Shown: positions 33,988 to 43,125 of the stretch, one piece after another
How positions within the stretch are numbered: position 1 is the first letter of the stretch
Layout of the letters: every line of letters begins with the position of its first letter
Assembly (NCBI GenBank): GCA_016928155.1
Contig: JAFGLG010000009.1
Span: 123,688-187,687, forward strand
Direction: 5' to 3'
DNA from: Candidatus Woesearchaeota archaeon
GTDB lineage: Archaea > Nanobdellota > Nanobdellia > Woesearchaeales > JAFGLG01
DNA: 64,000 bases
Translations under genes and position numbers: made by a program
Notes under the pieces: model-generated
Seen by the model: the letters and a program-made list of their open reading frames with translations, nothing else
What the model was told of the DNA's origin: nothing
Databases searched by the model: none

Positions 33988-35607
33988 TCATCTCTGGTCC
34001 TGGGCAAGCCTGACCTCTTTGCCATACTTCCTCTTAGCCTCTTCCAAAACCTTTTCTGTCTGAAGCTCAGCACCGATCCTCTCAAGAGCATAATCCTTCT
34101 TATCGACACGCAGATATTTCGCCAACAAAGGGAACCTCTTCTCGATCTCCTCATGGCATCTAATGGCAATGCGCCTGTATGAAATATGACCCTGCTGAGA
34201 AGACCTTATCCTGATGAAATGCTCAAGCTCTCTCAAGTTCCATGTAAAAAGAACCCTCTTCCTGAAAGCAAAAGGAACAACATACTGGGCCTCGTGAGGA
34301 TGCTTCTCCCTGATCCTCCCAAAAAGGGATCTGGACCTCTCCATCAGATCCCTGAAACGCCCCTCCTCCCCGATCTCAGAAATCTCTGACGGGACATCAT
34401 AACCAAGGTCAGCATTGAATAACTGGCTTGTCTGAGTGCACATCCTGTGACGCTGGATGTCCCTGAAAGCACCGTAATCGACCACGATATCCATAGTAAA
34501 ATAAGCATGCTCAAGAGCCCTCAAGGGATAATCAAAGAACTGCATCCTGGACATGTATTCGTCTAAAATCCTCTCTTTTGCAGCCTGATCAAGCTTATCA
34601 ACATACTTCCTTATCTGACGATAAGAAAGATTAGTGTATTCATACAAGATCGCGGTTATTATCCTCATGTCTGGATCAGGATCGCACCCGACAATATCAA
34701 CATCAGACCCGACAACAGGACTCGTGCCTTCAAAAATATCATCAGACAAGGACATCATTGACCTGTTTGTCTCATCGATATACTTGTTGAAGAGAGCAAA
34801 CTCCAGAAGAGTGGGACATATCTTCCTGCCTTCCTCAAGCATCCTCCTGCCTATATCCCTTATCTCAGACAAGGGATGAGAAAGAAATTTTGTTATCGCC
34901 CTTGAAGCCACACGGGCATTGAAGCTCATACCCAGCATGCTATAAGAAGAAGCCGGCAGGATGTACCGCAGGATATCACAGACCTTTGCCTTGACAGAAG
35001 CCTCATAAGGCCTGTCCTTCATATCATCAGGCTTGGGATTCTTCCTCTTGATATGCTCAGTCATGACCGGTATCAATTCCTGATAGAAAGCAAACAGAGA
35101 CCCCATCAAATCCAAAAAATCCTGCCTAAACTCAGAATCCATGATGACCGGATCCTTGTAGAAATGATTGAAATCAAAGATCTGATACCTTGAAGATTTC
35201 TCAGTATACCGGCCAAGCCTGTTATCCTCAAGCACCTTAGTCGCTATGATAGAGACATTCTCGACCGCAAACTTCAGGTCAGCGTGCTCAGCAACAGAGC
35301 TATGACCATAACCGACAACCCATTTATCATGGAACTTCTGCGCCTTCTCTTTCGCCCCTTCAATACCTTTTGCATCATCAGAGTAAATGTCCTTGACCTC
35401 GTGCACATCAAGGTCCCCTGAACCTATCAAATTTATCAGATTCCTCCTGAAAGAAAGAGGGCTCCTTGAGACATAAGCAAAGAGAACAGCAATGACCTCT
35501 TCAGGCAGGTTCTTGATGCAATAAATATCCTTATCAATATTAGTGACGTGCTTGGACAGAAGGGACTTCTCCTCTCCAGAGAAGGTCTCTGCATTAGAAG
35601 GGATCAT
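33988..35607 (-). CDS. thyX: Two-domain (tandem) flavin-dependent thymidylate synthase ThyX-family protein
   Basis: 539 residues, about twice a ThyX subunit (~220-250). Half 1 has '[23 protein letters not shown]' (GH.S..EH, ~95-115) and [13 protein letters not shown] (~131), where usual ThyX has RHR-x7-S-xRY; the RHR is replaced but S..RY remains. Half 2 has [31 protein letters not shown] with the RHR (~386) but no following SxRY, and '[24 protein letters not shown]' (R.S..Q.H...R) as in ThyX. Motifs are split between halves, suggesting a pseudodimer. It should methylate dUMP with methylene-THF and FAD. The start overlaps glyA by 4 nt, with AGGGGGT inside glyA. Confidence 0.8.
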   Translation of the reverse strand: MIPSNAETFSGEEKSLLSKHVTNIDKDIYCIKNLPEEVIAVLFAYVSRSPLSFRRNLINLIGSGDLDVHEVKDIYSDDAKGIEGAKEKAQKFHDKWVVGYGHSSVAEHADLKFAVENVSIIATKVLEDNRLGRYTEKSSRYQIFDFNHFYKDPVIMDSEFRQDFLDLMGSLFAFYQELIPVMTEHIKRKNPKPDDMKDRPYEASVKAKVCDILRYILPASSYSMLGMSFNARVASRAITKFLSHPLSEIRDIGRRMLEEGRKICPTLLEFALFNKYIDETNRSMMSLSDDIFEGTSPVVGSDVDIVGCDPDPDMRIITAILYEYTNLSYRQIRKYVDKLDQAAKERILDEYMSRMQFFDYPLRALEHAYFTMDIVVDYGAFRDIQRHRMCTQTSQLFNADLGYDVPSEISEIGEEGRFRDLMERSRSLFGRIREKHPHEAQYVVPFAFRKRVLFTWNLRELEHFIRIRSSQQGHISYRRIAIRCHEEIEKRFPLLAKYLRVDKKDYALERIGAELQTEKVLEEAKRKYGKEVRLAQDQR

Positions 35608-36848
35608 AAGACCAACCCCCTGTATATCGGGAACTCATTGCAGAGAAGCAAAACATCCTCCCTTATCTTCAGCAGAGACGCCTCATCATTGTGGCCATCA
35701 AGAGCATCACAGATCAGACCTGCCACAAGCTCCATCTGCTTCTGCTTCATGCCTCTTGAAGTCAGGGTCGGTGTGCCGAGACGGATGCCAGAAGGATCAA
35801 AAGGAGTCCTTGGATCAAAAGGGATAGTGTTCTTATTCACATAGATACCTGCCTTATCAAGGGCTGACTCAGCAACCTTGCCAGGAATGCCCTTATTAGT
35901 TAAATTAGCAAGCAAAAGATGGGTGTCTGTACCGCCAGACACAAGCCTGATACCTCTCTTGACCAAGGAACCAGCAAGAGCCTGTGCATTAGAGACAATC
36001 TGCTCAGCATAATCCCTGAACTCAGGCTTCAATGCCTCGCCGAAAGCGACAGCTTTAGCAGCAGTGACATGATCATGAGGACCACCCTGCAGACCAGGGA
36101 AGACAGCCTTATCAACAGCCTTAGCAAACTCTTCCCTGCACAGGATCATAGCACCCCTGGGACCCCTCAAGGTCTTATGGGTGGTGGTGGTGACAATATC
36201 AGCAAAAGGGACAGGATTCGGATGAGCCTTACCGGCGACAAGACCAGCAAAATGAGACATGTCGACCATCAGATAAGCGCCAGAGCTATCAGCTATCTCC
36301 CTGAATCTCTTGAAATCTATCCTCCTCGGATATGCTGTGAAGCCTGCCACAATCAACTTAGGCTTCTCCTTGACAGCCTGCTGCCCAATAACATCATAAT
36401 CAAGCATTTCAGTATCCTTAGAAACTTCATAAGGGACAACATTATAGAGCCTGCCAGAGAAATTGACCTTATGGCCGTGAGTCAGATGGCCGCCATGATC
36501 CAGCTTCAAACCCATCAGCTTGTCACCTGTCTCCATCATGGCATTGTATGCTGCCTGATTGGCAGGAGAACCGCTCAAAGGCTGGACATTGACATGCTCT
36601 GCACCGAAAAGCCTCTTCGCACGCTCAATGGCCAACAGCTCAATCTCATCGACAAACTCATTGCCACCATAATAGCGCTTCTTGGGATAACCCTCAGAAT
36701 ACTTATTCGTAAAAACAGAACCGAGAGCCTCAAGGACAGGGATAGAAACAATGTTCTCAGAAGGGATCATCTCCAGACCATTCTGCTGCCTGGCAAGCTC
36801 CTTCTGAATCGAATCAAAAACAAGTGAATCAGCAGATCTCAATAACAT
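35604..36848 (-). CDS. glyA: Serine hydroxymethyltransferase
   Basis: 414 residues, full length. Features: '[30 protein letters not shown]' (quoted in parts: [14 protein letters not shown]), [12 protein letters not shown], '[16 protein letters not shown]', '[11 protein letters not shown]', and the PLP-lysine motif [13 protein letters not shown] (~221). It converts serine and (tetrahydro)folate to glycine and methylene-folate. It overlaps thyX by ATGA, so the one-carbon unit is made and used by one operon. A GGGGGT run precedes ATG 36848. Confidence 0.95.
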   Translation of the reverse strand: MLLRSADSLVFDSIQKELARQQNGLEMIPSENIVSIPVLEALGSVFTNKYSEGYPKKRYYGGNEFVDEIELLAIERAKRLFGAEHVNVQPLSGSPANQAAYNAMMETGDKLMGLKLDHGGHLTHGHKVNFSGRLYNVVPYEVSKDTEMLDYDVIGQQAVKEKPKLIVAGFTAYPRRIDFKRFREIADSSGAYLMVDMSHFAGLVAGKAHPNPVPFADIVTTTTHKTLRGPRGAMILCREEFAKAVDKAVFPGLQGGPHDHVTAAKAVAFGEALKPEFRDYAEQIVSNAQALAGSLVKRGIRLVSGGTDTHLLLANLTNKGIPGKVAESALDKAGIYVNKNTIPFDPRTPFDPSGIRLGTPTLTSRGMKQKQMELVAGLICDALDGHNDEASLLKIREDVLLLCNEFPIYRGLVL

Positions 36849-36975
36849 AAATACCCCCTTTTAGCACTTCTCCTCATCAAGGGTCGGTTTATAAAGATTT
36901 CTGTGAAAAATCTGCACTCATTTATAAGCGCAAAACAAGCGCAAAAATTCCATATTGCAAAAAAGTTCCATCAGG

Positions 36976-37037
36976 TATAAAAATAATATAATGAGATATA
37001 AAAACAATATAATAAGGCATATAATAAGGTATAAAAA
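36976..37037 (+). promoter_or_regulatory. Tandem TATA-like boxes before folC
   Basis: TATAAAAA occurs at 36976-36983, 36997-37004 and 37030-37037, and TATAATAA at 37020-37027, each mostly in the context AAGGTATAAAAA. The last is centred 26 nt before ATG 37060. The array looks like a duplicated core promoter. Confidence 0.55.
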
Positions 37038-37059
37038 GAACATAAGAAGAGAGACTAAT

Positions 37060-38202
37060 ATGGGATTAGAATATCTATGGAGCCTTGAAAAATTCGGGAT
37101 CAAACTGGGTCTTGAGAATATGAAGAAAGCACTTTCTGAGATAAAAAATCCGGAGAAGAAACTCAAAGTGCTGCATGTGGGAGGCACAAACGGCAAAGGG
37201 AGCGTTTGCGCCATGCTGAACTCCATCCTCACAGAGGCCGGATACAAAGTCGGGATGTACACAAGCCCGCATCTTGTAAGGGTGAATGAACGGATAAGGA
37301 TAGGAAGTGAAGAGATAAGCGACAAAGAGCTTGAAGAATACATCAACAGGCTCCGGAGGATAAAGACAGAGCTGACATTCTTCGAATTCCTGACACTCGC
37401 TGCAATACAGTACTTCACAGACAAGGAAGTTGATTATGCAATCATTGAAGTCGGAATGGGCGGAAGGCTTGATGCAACAAATGTATTCGACAGCAAACTG
37501 ACAATAATCACGAGCCTCAGCCTTGACCATACAGACCATCTGGGGATGACACTTGATGATATAACAAGAGAAAAAGCAGGGATCCTCAGAAAAGACACCC
37601 CCTTATTCACAGCAAACTTCAACAGGAACAATGAGACACTGATCCATGAATGCAAAAAAAGGGGGGCGCCGCTGATAATCTGCGGATTGACAGAAACAAA
37701 GACAAACATGAAAGGGGATTTCCAAAAAGAGAATGCAGCGATAGCAGAAGAAGCAAGCAGATATCTCGGAATCAAAGAATTGCATATCAAGAAAGGACTG
37801 ATGGATGTCGACTGGAAAGGCCGGGCATATCATCTGAAGAAAAACATCATATTCGACTGCGCCCATAATTCAGACGGCATAAAGGCCATCAGCGAATACA
37901 TAAAAGGGATCAAACATGAAAAGCTCAACATAATATTCGGATGCTCAAAAGACAAAGACTATGAAACGATGCTGAAAAACCTGCCGAGATATGATGAAAT
38001 AATCCTGACCAAGTCAGACTACAAGCCGTTAGAGCTGGAAAATTACAGCATAAAAGCAAAGAAATTCGAGGAACCGACCAAAGCCTATGGATATGGGATC
38101 AGCATCACTGGAAAGAAAGACATACTCCTGATAACAGGAAGCTGCTACCTGGTGGGAAACATATTAGAGAAAATCAGTAAGACTTCAGCATCATCCTTAT
38201 AG
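37060..38202 (+). CDS. folC: Folylpolyglutamate/dihydrofolate synthase-like Mur ligase
   Basis: ATG 37060 gives 380 residues. 'KVLHVGGTNGKGSVCAML' is the P-loop (~41), followed by 'YTSPHLVRVNERIRI', 'VDYAIIEVGMGGRLDATNVF' and 'SLSLDHTDHLG', and a C-terminal domain with 'DCAHNSDGIKA', all FolC signatures. It adds glutamate to folates, retaining the one-carbon carrier used by GlyA and ThyX. It is divergent from glyA. Its 3' end overlaps a convergent small membrane-protein gene by 29 bp. Confidence 0.92.
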   Translation: MGLEYLWSLEKFGIKLGLENMKKALSEIKNPEKKLKVLHVGGTNGKGSVCAMLNSILTEAGYKVGMYTSPHLVRVNERIRIGSEEISDKELEEYINRLRRIKTELTFFEFLTLAAIQYFTDKEVDYAIIEVGMGGRLDATNVFDSKLTIITSLSLDHTDHLGMTLDDITREKAGILRKDTPLFTANFNRNNETLIHECKKRGAPLIICGLTETKTNMKGDFQKENAAIAEEASRYLGIKELHIKKGLMDVDWKGRAYHLKKNIIFDCAHNSDGIKAISEYIKGIKHEKLNIIFGCSKDKDYETMLKNLPRYDEIILTKSDYKPLELENYSIKAKKFEEPTKAYGYGISITGKKDILLITGSCYLVGNILEKISKTSASSL

Positions 38203-38485
38203 AGAACCATATAAGGACCAAAAGAAGGACAGATATGAAGCTGACATAATACTTCAATGGGATGGTCTTGTGATGGACCTCAGCATGCCCATCTTCAGCA
38301 TCCTCAGGGGCTTCTGACCCTGATGGCCCGTCGACAACTGCATCATGCTCATCCAGCGGCTGTAAATCCTGACCAGAATTATTGGGAACAGCCCCTTCGA
38401 TCTCAAAATCAAGAGATTCAGCAAACACAGATGAAGAAACCAATACAAGCAACAAAGCAAACAAAAAAAATCTCATCTCAATCAT
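38174..38485 (-). CDS. Small membrane protein with signal sequence and C-terminal helix
   Basis: 103 residues (possibly starting at the second ATG, 38476). It has an N-terminal signal (FFLFALLLVLVSSSVFA), a 45-residue acidic external loop (DEHDAVVDG..SEAPEDAEDGHAEVHH), and a C-terminal helix (YYVSFISVLLLVLIWFSI) with a short basic end. The start overlaps the PCNA stop, so it is translated from the PCNA transcript. His and Asp/Glu in the loop might bind metal. Family not recognised. Confidence 0.55.
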   Translation of the reverse strand: MIEMRFFLFALLLVLVSSSVFAESLDFEIEGAVPNNSGQDLQPLDEHDAVVDGPSGSEAPEDAEDGHAEVHHKTIPLKYYVSFISVLLLVLIWFSIRMMLKSY

Positions 38486-39224
38486 TCTCTACCCTTGGAG
38501 CTAAGATAAAAGCGAGATGGACCCTGTCAATGGCGCTATACTCTATCCTGAGAGGATAATCTGAATTGAACTGGACCTTGACCTTATCCGCCAATTTGGA
38601 GCCAGCCATCATCTTCTTGAGATATTCGATAGAATACTTGGCCTTCAAAGTGGAGCCTGTCTCATTCAGGATCTTAGTATCATCATCAGGAGGTATCTCT
38701 ATCTTGGCCTTGGAGAGATCACCTTCTGCAGAAACAACAAACTTCCCAGGCTCGCAGATGAACTGCACAGACTCAGCAACGACATCGACATCCTCGATAG
38801 CAGCATTCAGGTTATCACTTGAGGTCATGATAGATATCGGGAATTTCAGGTCAGGCACTTTCTGCTCGCGCTCATCGAGCTCAATTATCGGAATGCTGAA
38901 AGTCCTGGTGGCCTTCCCTTTCAAGATTATCTTGAGCTTGTTGTTATCCTCCATCTCCAGAGAAAGCATGTCACTGGGACCGCATCTCTTAAGGATGGAC
39001 TTGAGATTAGAAAGATTGATGCCGAGCTCAACATCGCCAGACACGGCATACTCAGTGAATGTTGAAGAAAACAGCTTGAAAATCACCATGGCAACATTGG
39101 CAGGATCCATGGCAACAAGCTCAATGGCCTGCGGTGTGATCTTGAAACGCGCCTCATTCACCAGATCTGATATGATCGAGATGCTATCCTTAAGATATTT
39201 AGGTTCAGCCAATGTCAATTTCAT
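38478..39224 (-). CDS. pcn: DNA polymerase sliding clamp PCNA
   Basis: 248 residues, typical length. Two repeats: MKLTLAEPKYLKDSISIISDLV... 'AIELVAMDPANVAMVIFKL' with the clamp motif (D.S.VAMV-like, ~40), the interdomain connector 'FSIPIIELDEREQKVPDLKFP' (~108-128), and C-terminal 'VHLAFILAPRVEND' (LAP-hinge). It tethers PolD, FEN1 and other factors to DNA. A GGGGGG run precedes ATG 39224. PolD large subunit in this window ends in a PIP-like motif that could bind it. Confidence 0.96.
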   Translation of the reverse strand: MKLTLAEPKYLKDSISIISDLVNEARFKITPQAIELVAMDPANVAMVIFKLFSSTFTEYAVSGDVELGINLSNLKSILKRCGPSDMLSLEMEDNNKLKIILKGKATRTFSIPIIELDEREQKVPDLKFPISIMTSSDNLNAAIEDVDVVAESVQFICEPGKFVVSAEGDLSKAKIEIPPDDDTKILNETGSTLKAKYSIEYLKKMMAGSKLADKVKVQFNSDYPLRIEYSAIDRVHLAFILAPRVEND

Positions 39225-39424
39225 AATAATCCCCCCTACCGATACTCTGGCTTGGTCCTATTTAAATATTTTTATGCTGGAAAGGTCAAACTGCATATAA
39301 ATAGACAATAAACAAAATAAAAAAGAGACAAAATGGAAAAGAAACAATGCGGAGTGCAGATAAAGATAATCCCGACTCGCAAGCTCATCGAGATTATCAA
39401 ACCTGCACTTTTTAAAGAAAAATA

Positions 39425-39561
39425 TGCGGAGTGCAGGGTTTGAACCTGCGTAGGCACTAAGCCAACAGATGGCTCACCCGGGCTGCTTCATAGTATCGCC
39501 ATCAGCGAACCTCAGCACCCTGTCTTGAGTCTGCCCCGTTTGACCACTCCGGCAACTCCGC
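39425..39561 (-). tRNA. tRNA-Leu(CAA) with a 53-nt intron at position 37/38
   Basis: The minus strand reads GCGGAGT...ACTCCGC (acceptor), D arm GCCGGAGTGGTCAAACGGGGC, anticodon stem GCAGA/TCTGT with loop CTCAAGA (anticodon CAA), a type II variable arm GGCTTAGTGCC and T arm GCAGG-TTCAAAC-CCTGC; discriminator A, no encoded CCA. Exon 1 is 39561-39524, intron 39523-39471, exon 2 39470-39425 (84 nt mature). The junctions form a textbook bulge-helix-bulge: CTCA pairs with TGAG, with 3-nt bulges AG^A and CC^A. Confidence 0.95.
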
Positions 39562-39580
39562 AAATGATATCTCAGTTGAC

Positions 39581-39627
39581 ATACGGAAGCACGCTTCCGG
39601 ATATCTGAAAATCAAAGATTTCCGTAT
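39581..39627 (-). repeat. Hairpins upstream of tRNA-Leu
   Basis: CGGAAGC-AC-GCTTCCG (39584-39599) is a perfect stem with a 2-nt loop, and ATACGGAA (39581-39588) also pairs with TTCCGTAT (39620-39627). The stretch includes TCTGAAAATCA (39604-39614), the same core as the operators at 14671. It lies 20-66 nt upstream of the tRNA, so it may be part of a leader or the promoter region. No gene is evident to 39725. Confidence 0.4.
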
Positions 39628-39725
39628 ATACCATTCCAGTTGGATTTTGTTACGCTCCAATCCCATGGACATCGCATACAAACAGCTAATCCTTTTTAAA
39701 AGGGAAGAGAAATAGTATTTAAAAG

Positions 39726-40121
39726 TTAAGGTTTTGTAAGGTTATCAAGCTTGCTTTCGATGTAATTGAGCTCTTTCTCAAGCCGATCAATCTCACTGGC
39801 TATATAAGGGTCTGGGGCTGATCTAGGCTCTGTCTTGAGCTTCACAGCCGGCTTTGCAGCAGAGGAAGCAGAATAGGACTTCGGATGAGAAGCTCTCAGG
39901 TTGGTCTTGGGAAGCTCCCTCTCAAGGCCTTTCATAAGCTTGGCTATCTCACGCATCACATGCCTCAGCTCAACAACCGCCTCAATCTTCTGGATCCTCA
40001 AAGCCTTGAAACGCTCATAAGAATGAAGGGCCTCAACAAGAGACTTCGATGCCTCAAGCAAGGTCCGCCTAACAAGAATAGGTTCATTAATCCTTATATG
40101 AAAAACACCATCAGTCTGCAT
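39726..40121 (-). CDS. Helical protein of the YVRVE coiled-coil cluster
   Basis: ATG 40121 lies just after the stop of the preceding gene (stop 40123); a TTG at 40142 is less likely. The 131-residue product begins 'VFHIRINEPILVRRTLLEASKSLVEAL', which recalls the 'PVYVRVEEYRDVLDAM' start of its two upstream neighbours. A helical hairpin follows, then a Ser/Ala/Pro linker and a final helix 'IDRLEKELNYIESKLDNLTK'. It is the last gene of a three-gene operon. Function unknown. Confidence 0.6.
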   Translation of the reverse strand: MQTDGVFHIRINEPILVRRTLLEASKSLVEALHSYERFKALRIQKIEAVVELRHVMREIAKLMKGLERELPKTNLRASHPKSYSASSAAKPAVKLKTEPRSAPDPYIASEIDRLEKELNYIESKLDNLTKP

Positions 40122-40122
40122 C

Positions 40123-40347
40123 TTAAACAGTCTCTGGCTCAAACAATGACTTATCTATGTAGACAACCTTCTTGTCAACATCATCCAACGCATTCTTCCA
40201 ATAGGCAAGCTCATTATCCTCTTTGTTCTTGAGCTCATTCAGCTTCGCAAGCGTAGCCTTTGCCTTGTTTATCTTGGCCTTGATGATGTTCATGGCATCC
40301 AAGACATCACGATATTCCTCAACCCTAACATAAACCGGAGCATTCAT
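40123..40347 (-). CDS. Small coiled-coil protein, paralogue of the preceding gene's C-terminus
   Basis: ATG 40347 has AAAGGTGAT 5 nt upstream and follows the previous stop by 4 nt. The 74-residue product 'APVYVRVEEYRDVLDAMNII...LAKLNELKNKED...KKVVYIDKSLFEPE' is collinear with the last ~75 residues of the 235-residue protein encoded just upstream. It looks like one helical hairpin ending in a beta strand. Such pairs are, as I recall, conserved in Woesearchaeota/Pacearchaeota but uncharacterised. Confidence 0.65.
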   Translation of the reverse strand: MNAPVYVRVEEYRDVLDAMNIIKAKINKAKATLAKLNELKNKEDNELAYWKNALDDVDKKVVYIDKSLFEPETV

Positions 40348-40351
40348 AATA

Positions 40352-41059
40352 TCACCTTTCAAACAGAGTATTATCAACAAAGACAAGCTTCCTCTGTATA
40401 TCCTCTAACTCATCTTTCCAGACAAGGAACTGCCTGTCTTTCTCATTCTTCAACTCATTCAACCTTATCATGACAGCCTCAGACTGCTTCACATCATTCT
40501 CTATGACGACAAGATCCTCAAGAATCTTCCTGAAAGCCTCGACCCTGACATAAACAGGACCGGAGATCTCTTTCCTCTGCTTGTCCGGCTTGCTTTCAGG
40601 CAAAGAAAGCTCAGGAAGAGCAGAATCCTTCAATGACTCTGGGATCGGCATCTTCTTCTGAGGCTTATGGAGATCAGAGAAATCATGCTTGATCCCCTGC
40701 AAAACAGGAGATACTTCAGAAGAAAAATCAGGCATGGCCCCTGTAGCATGAACAGGCGGCGCCATCCCCATCCTTGGTGCAGGAGGGACAAATGCCTTTG
40801 GAGGGGGAGGGACTGTTGACTGAGGAACAGCTGATCTTGGAGGGGAAAAAACAGGCTGCGGAACAGGCTGCTGCTGAAATTCTGATTTTGGAGGAAGAGG
40901 GGGCATAGGCATCTGATGCATCTGGCTCACCACAGATGGCTTAGGCGGGTTCAGCATATGAGAATCATAACCGCGAGAATCATATGAATGCGGATCAGGC
41001 ATATCAGGCATAGAAGCATCTGTATCACTCTTTTTTTTAGCAAAAGACAACAAGCCCAT
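40352..41059 (-). CDS. Coiled-coil protein with amphipathic N-terminus and Pro-rich linker
   Basis: 235 residues. N-terminal MGLLSFAKKKSD is a short hydrophobic/basic segment like MGLFDLFRKKE of the protein at 24700. Residues ~20-125 are a Pro/Met-rich disordered linker, and ~160-235 the conserved 'GPVYVRVEAFRKILEDLVVI...RLNELKNEKD...RKLVFVDNTLFER' hairpin shared with the next gene. This layout suits a membrane-tethered scaffold that pairs with its small paralogue. GGGGGATTTAAAAA precedes ATG 41059. Confidence 0.65.
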   Translation of the reverse strand: MGLLSFAKKKSDTDASMPDMPDPHSYDSRGYDSHMLNPPKPSVVSQMHQMPMPPLPPKSEFQQQPVPQPVFSPPRSAVPQSTVPPPPKAFVPPAPRMGMAPPVHATGAMPDFSSEVSPVLQGIKHDFSDLHKPQKKMPIPESLKDSALPELSLPESKPDKQRKEISGPVYVRVEAFRKILEDLVVIENDVKQSEAVMIRLNELKNEKDRQFLVWKDELEDIQRKLVFVDNTLFER

Positions 41060-41177
41060 TTTTTAAATCCCCCATAATGATTAATCCCCCACTCCTATTA
41101 AAAGGTTTATGAGTATTGAAAAGTAATGACAAATAAGAAGATAAGTTAATTAATGGCAATAATATGGACAAACAACC

Positions 41178-41780
41178 ATGATGAAAAAGAACATCCAAAA
41201 AATCGGGGATGAATACAAAAATCAGTGGAAATATTTCAAAGAACACAGAAAAATCTGTTATCCTGTCATCACACTATTCGGGGCAATCACAATATTGGGC
41301 CTTGGATATGACAGAATCCTGATAGGGATCCAGGAACAGATCGTGAGCGAAATAATCAGCATGGTCACAGGGAAGACAATGATCGGGACAATAATCATGA
41401 TAATAAGACAGAACCTGATCAGCAACATCCTCGCATTCCTCCTTGGATTCACCATCATATACCCGCTGATTGTGCTGACTACCAATTCATACCTCATAGG
41501 AGCAATAACGTCGAGAAAAATTGAGGAACTTGGATTCTGGGTCGCACTCAGACTCCTGCCGCACGGCATATTCGAAGTGCCTGCATTCATACTCGCCATA
41601 ACTGCAGGACTAAGTGTCGGCCTTTCTGTGTTCAAGGCAGACAAGCATCCATACAGAAAGGAGTTCATCAGCGGCCTGAAATTCTTCCTGCTTGTGATAA
41701 TCCCGTTGCTCATAATCGCAGGGATAATAGAAGGGATTCTTGTGTTCGAGACAGGAAGCACATTGACCACAATCGCATGA
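41178..41780 (+). CDS. SpoIIM/DUF95-family membrane protein
   Basis: 200 residues with five or six helices. 'NLISNILAFLLGFTIIYPLIVLTTNSYLIGAI' and 'LLPHGIFEVPAFILAITAGL' carry the family's N-x2-N...G...P...N-x2-LG and PHG-x-EI/VPA motifs, as in SpoIIM-like proteins. They are poorly characterised; in bacteria SpoIIM works with a hydrolase complex in engulfment. A second member lies at 54366. Confidence 0.8.
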   Translation: MMKKNIQKIGDEYKNQWKYFKEHRKICYPVITLFGAITILGLGYDRILIGIQEQIVSEIISMVTGKTMIGTIIMIIRQNLISNILAFLLGFTIIYPLIVLTTNSYLIGAITSRKIEELGFWVALRLLPHGIFEVPAFILAITAGLSVGLSVFKADKHPYRKEFISGLKFFLLVIIPLLIIAGIIEGILVFETGSTLTTIA

Positions 41781-41819
41781 TATGCGACACTTCTGAAAAT
41801 ACAACACAATTTCTCTGAT

Positions 41820-41833
41820 CTGATTTAAATCAG
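41820..41833 (+). promoter_or_regulatory. Palindromic promoter CTGATTTAAATCAG
   Basis: A perfect 14-bp palindrome centred on TTTAAA, 27 nt before ATG 41854, so the TATA element itself is embedded in CTGA/TCAG half-sites like those of the 14.5-kb operator array (spacing 6 instead of 3). Confidence 0.5.
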
Positions 41834-41853
41834 GAAAAGCATACAACAAAATC

Positions 41854-43125
41854 ATGGAGGATCATAGTATAATCATAGTCCTGATTACAGCATTCATAGC
41901 ATTATCAATAATCCCGCAAACAGGGGCGCAGCTCTCAATCAGACTCCTGAAGACAGAATATTACACACAATACCAGTATGAAGACCTCTTCAGGATAGAC
42001 AACAGAGGCAATGTCACAAATGCCACAGTCTGCTATTCGATAATCGGGGATGGCCCGATAAACCGGAATGAAACACAGAAAGGACAGTTCACAATCGAGG
42101 TCAACAAATACAAGACAAAAGGGACAGGAGAAGCCCACTTCAGATACCCCGGCCAATACAATGTCACTGCTGATATAACCGGAACAAACATATCACTGGC
42201 ACAGGAGATAAATGTGACTGACATAACAAAAGAGAACTGCAACATAAGCCTAAGCATAATACCTGACCAGACCTTTTTCCTGAATGAGAAGATCAGCTAC
42301 AAATTCGGGCTTGGATCAGGCAACCTGACAGAATTCCCTTACATAATAGAATACTGGATCGATGATCATTTCAACAAGACCTACAAGAAGAAGCTGAATA
42401 CGACAAACACAAACAAAAAAAGCTATCAGCCAAAGGAAAGAGAGAAGATATTCATGATAAAAGCACGACTATATGTCTTATGCAACAATACAGGAAAAGA
42501 ACATGATGAAAAAATCATAGGCTACACGCAAAACATCCCGCAAGAACAATGCCCAAAATGCGAAAAATGCCCTGCATGCACAACAGAAGAGAAAGCACAG
42601 CAAACAAATGCAAACAAGATATGGTTCAACTACACAACAGCAGATGAGCACAAGGAAGATATCAAAACCAATGTAACCATAAACAACAACAAGGAAGACC
42701 ACATCTTTGAGGTGTGGAGCTATGTATACAGAGGAAGCAAAGTCTATTCAGGTGAAAAAGAGGACAACAAGGTGAGCATCCTTGTCGAAAAGGGCACAAA
42801 GAAGACAATACAGCTCGAAAACAGGTTCACAGGAGAAGCAGGAGATTACAAGATAAAAGTGCAGATAAAAAGGGATGACAGGAAGACGAGCGATGACTAT
42901 ACAAAGGAGATCAAGATAATGCAAGACAAAGAAACCCAAAACAAAGAAACCCAGAAATGCCTTACACAAAGACAAGAACCATACCCGACCAAATACTGCA
43001 TAAACAGGGAAGATATCACAGTCTACAAGGCAAAGAATGCCAGAGACAACATCGCACAATTCATGATAGCATTCCTGGCAATACTCAGCATATCAGTGAT
43101 CATCTCAAAAGACCTAATGAATTAA
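41854..43125 (+). CDS. Surface protein with signal peptide, two beta regions and C-terminal anchor
   Basis: 423 residues. Signal sequence to ~27 (IIPQTGA|Q), a first Ig-like region with many N-x-S/T sites, a Cys cluster CPKCEKCPAC (~230), a second Ig-like region (~250-365), a Cys pair, and a C-terminal helix 'NIAQFMIAFLAILSISVIIS' with a short tail. Layout fits an anchored, glycosylated cell-surface protein. It is convergent with the Mre11-like gene, with 26 bp overlap. Family unrecognised beyond this. Confidence 0.65.
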   Translation: MEDHSIIIVLITAFIALSIIPQTGAQLSIRLLKTEYYTQYQYEDLFRIDNRGNVTNATVCYSIIGDGPINRNETQKGQFTIEVNKYKTKGTGEAHFRYPGQYNVTADITGTNISLAQEINVTDITKENCNISLSIIPDQTFFLNEKISYKFGLGSGNLTEFPYIIEYWIDDHFNKTYKKKLNTTNTNKKSYQPKEREKIFMIKARLYVLCNNTGKEHDEKIIGYTQNIPQEQCPKCEKCPACTTEEKAQQTNANKIWFNYTTADEHKEDIKTNVTINNNKEDHIFEVWSYVYRGSKVYSGEKEDNKVSILVEKGTKKTIQLENRFTGEAGDYKIKVQIKRDDRKTSDDYTKEIKIMQDKETQNKETQKCLTQRQEPYPTKYCINREDITVYKAKNARDNIAQFMIAFLAILSISVIISKDLMN

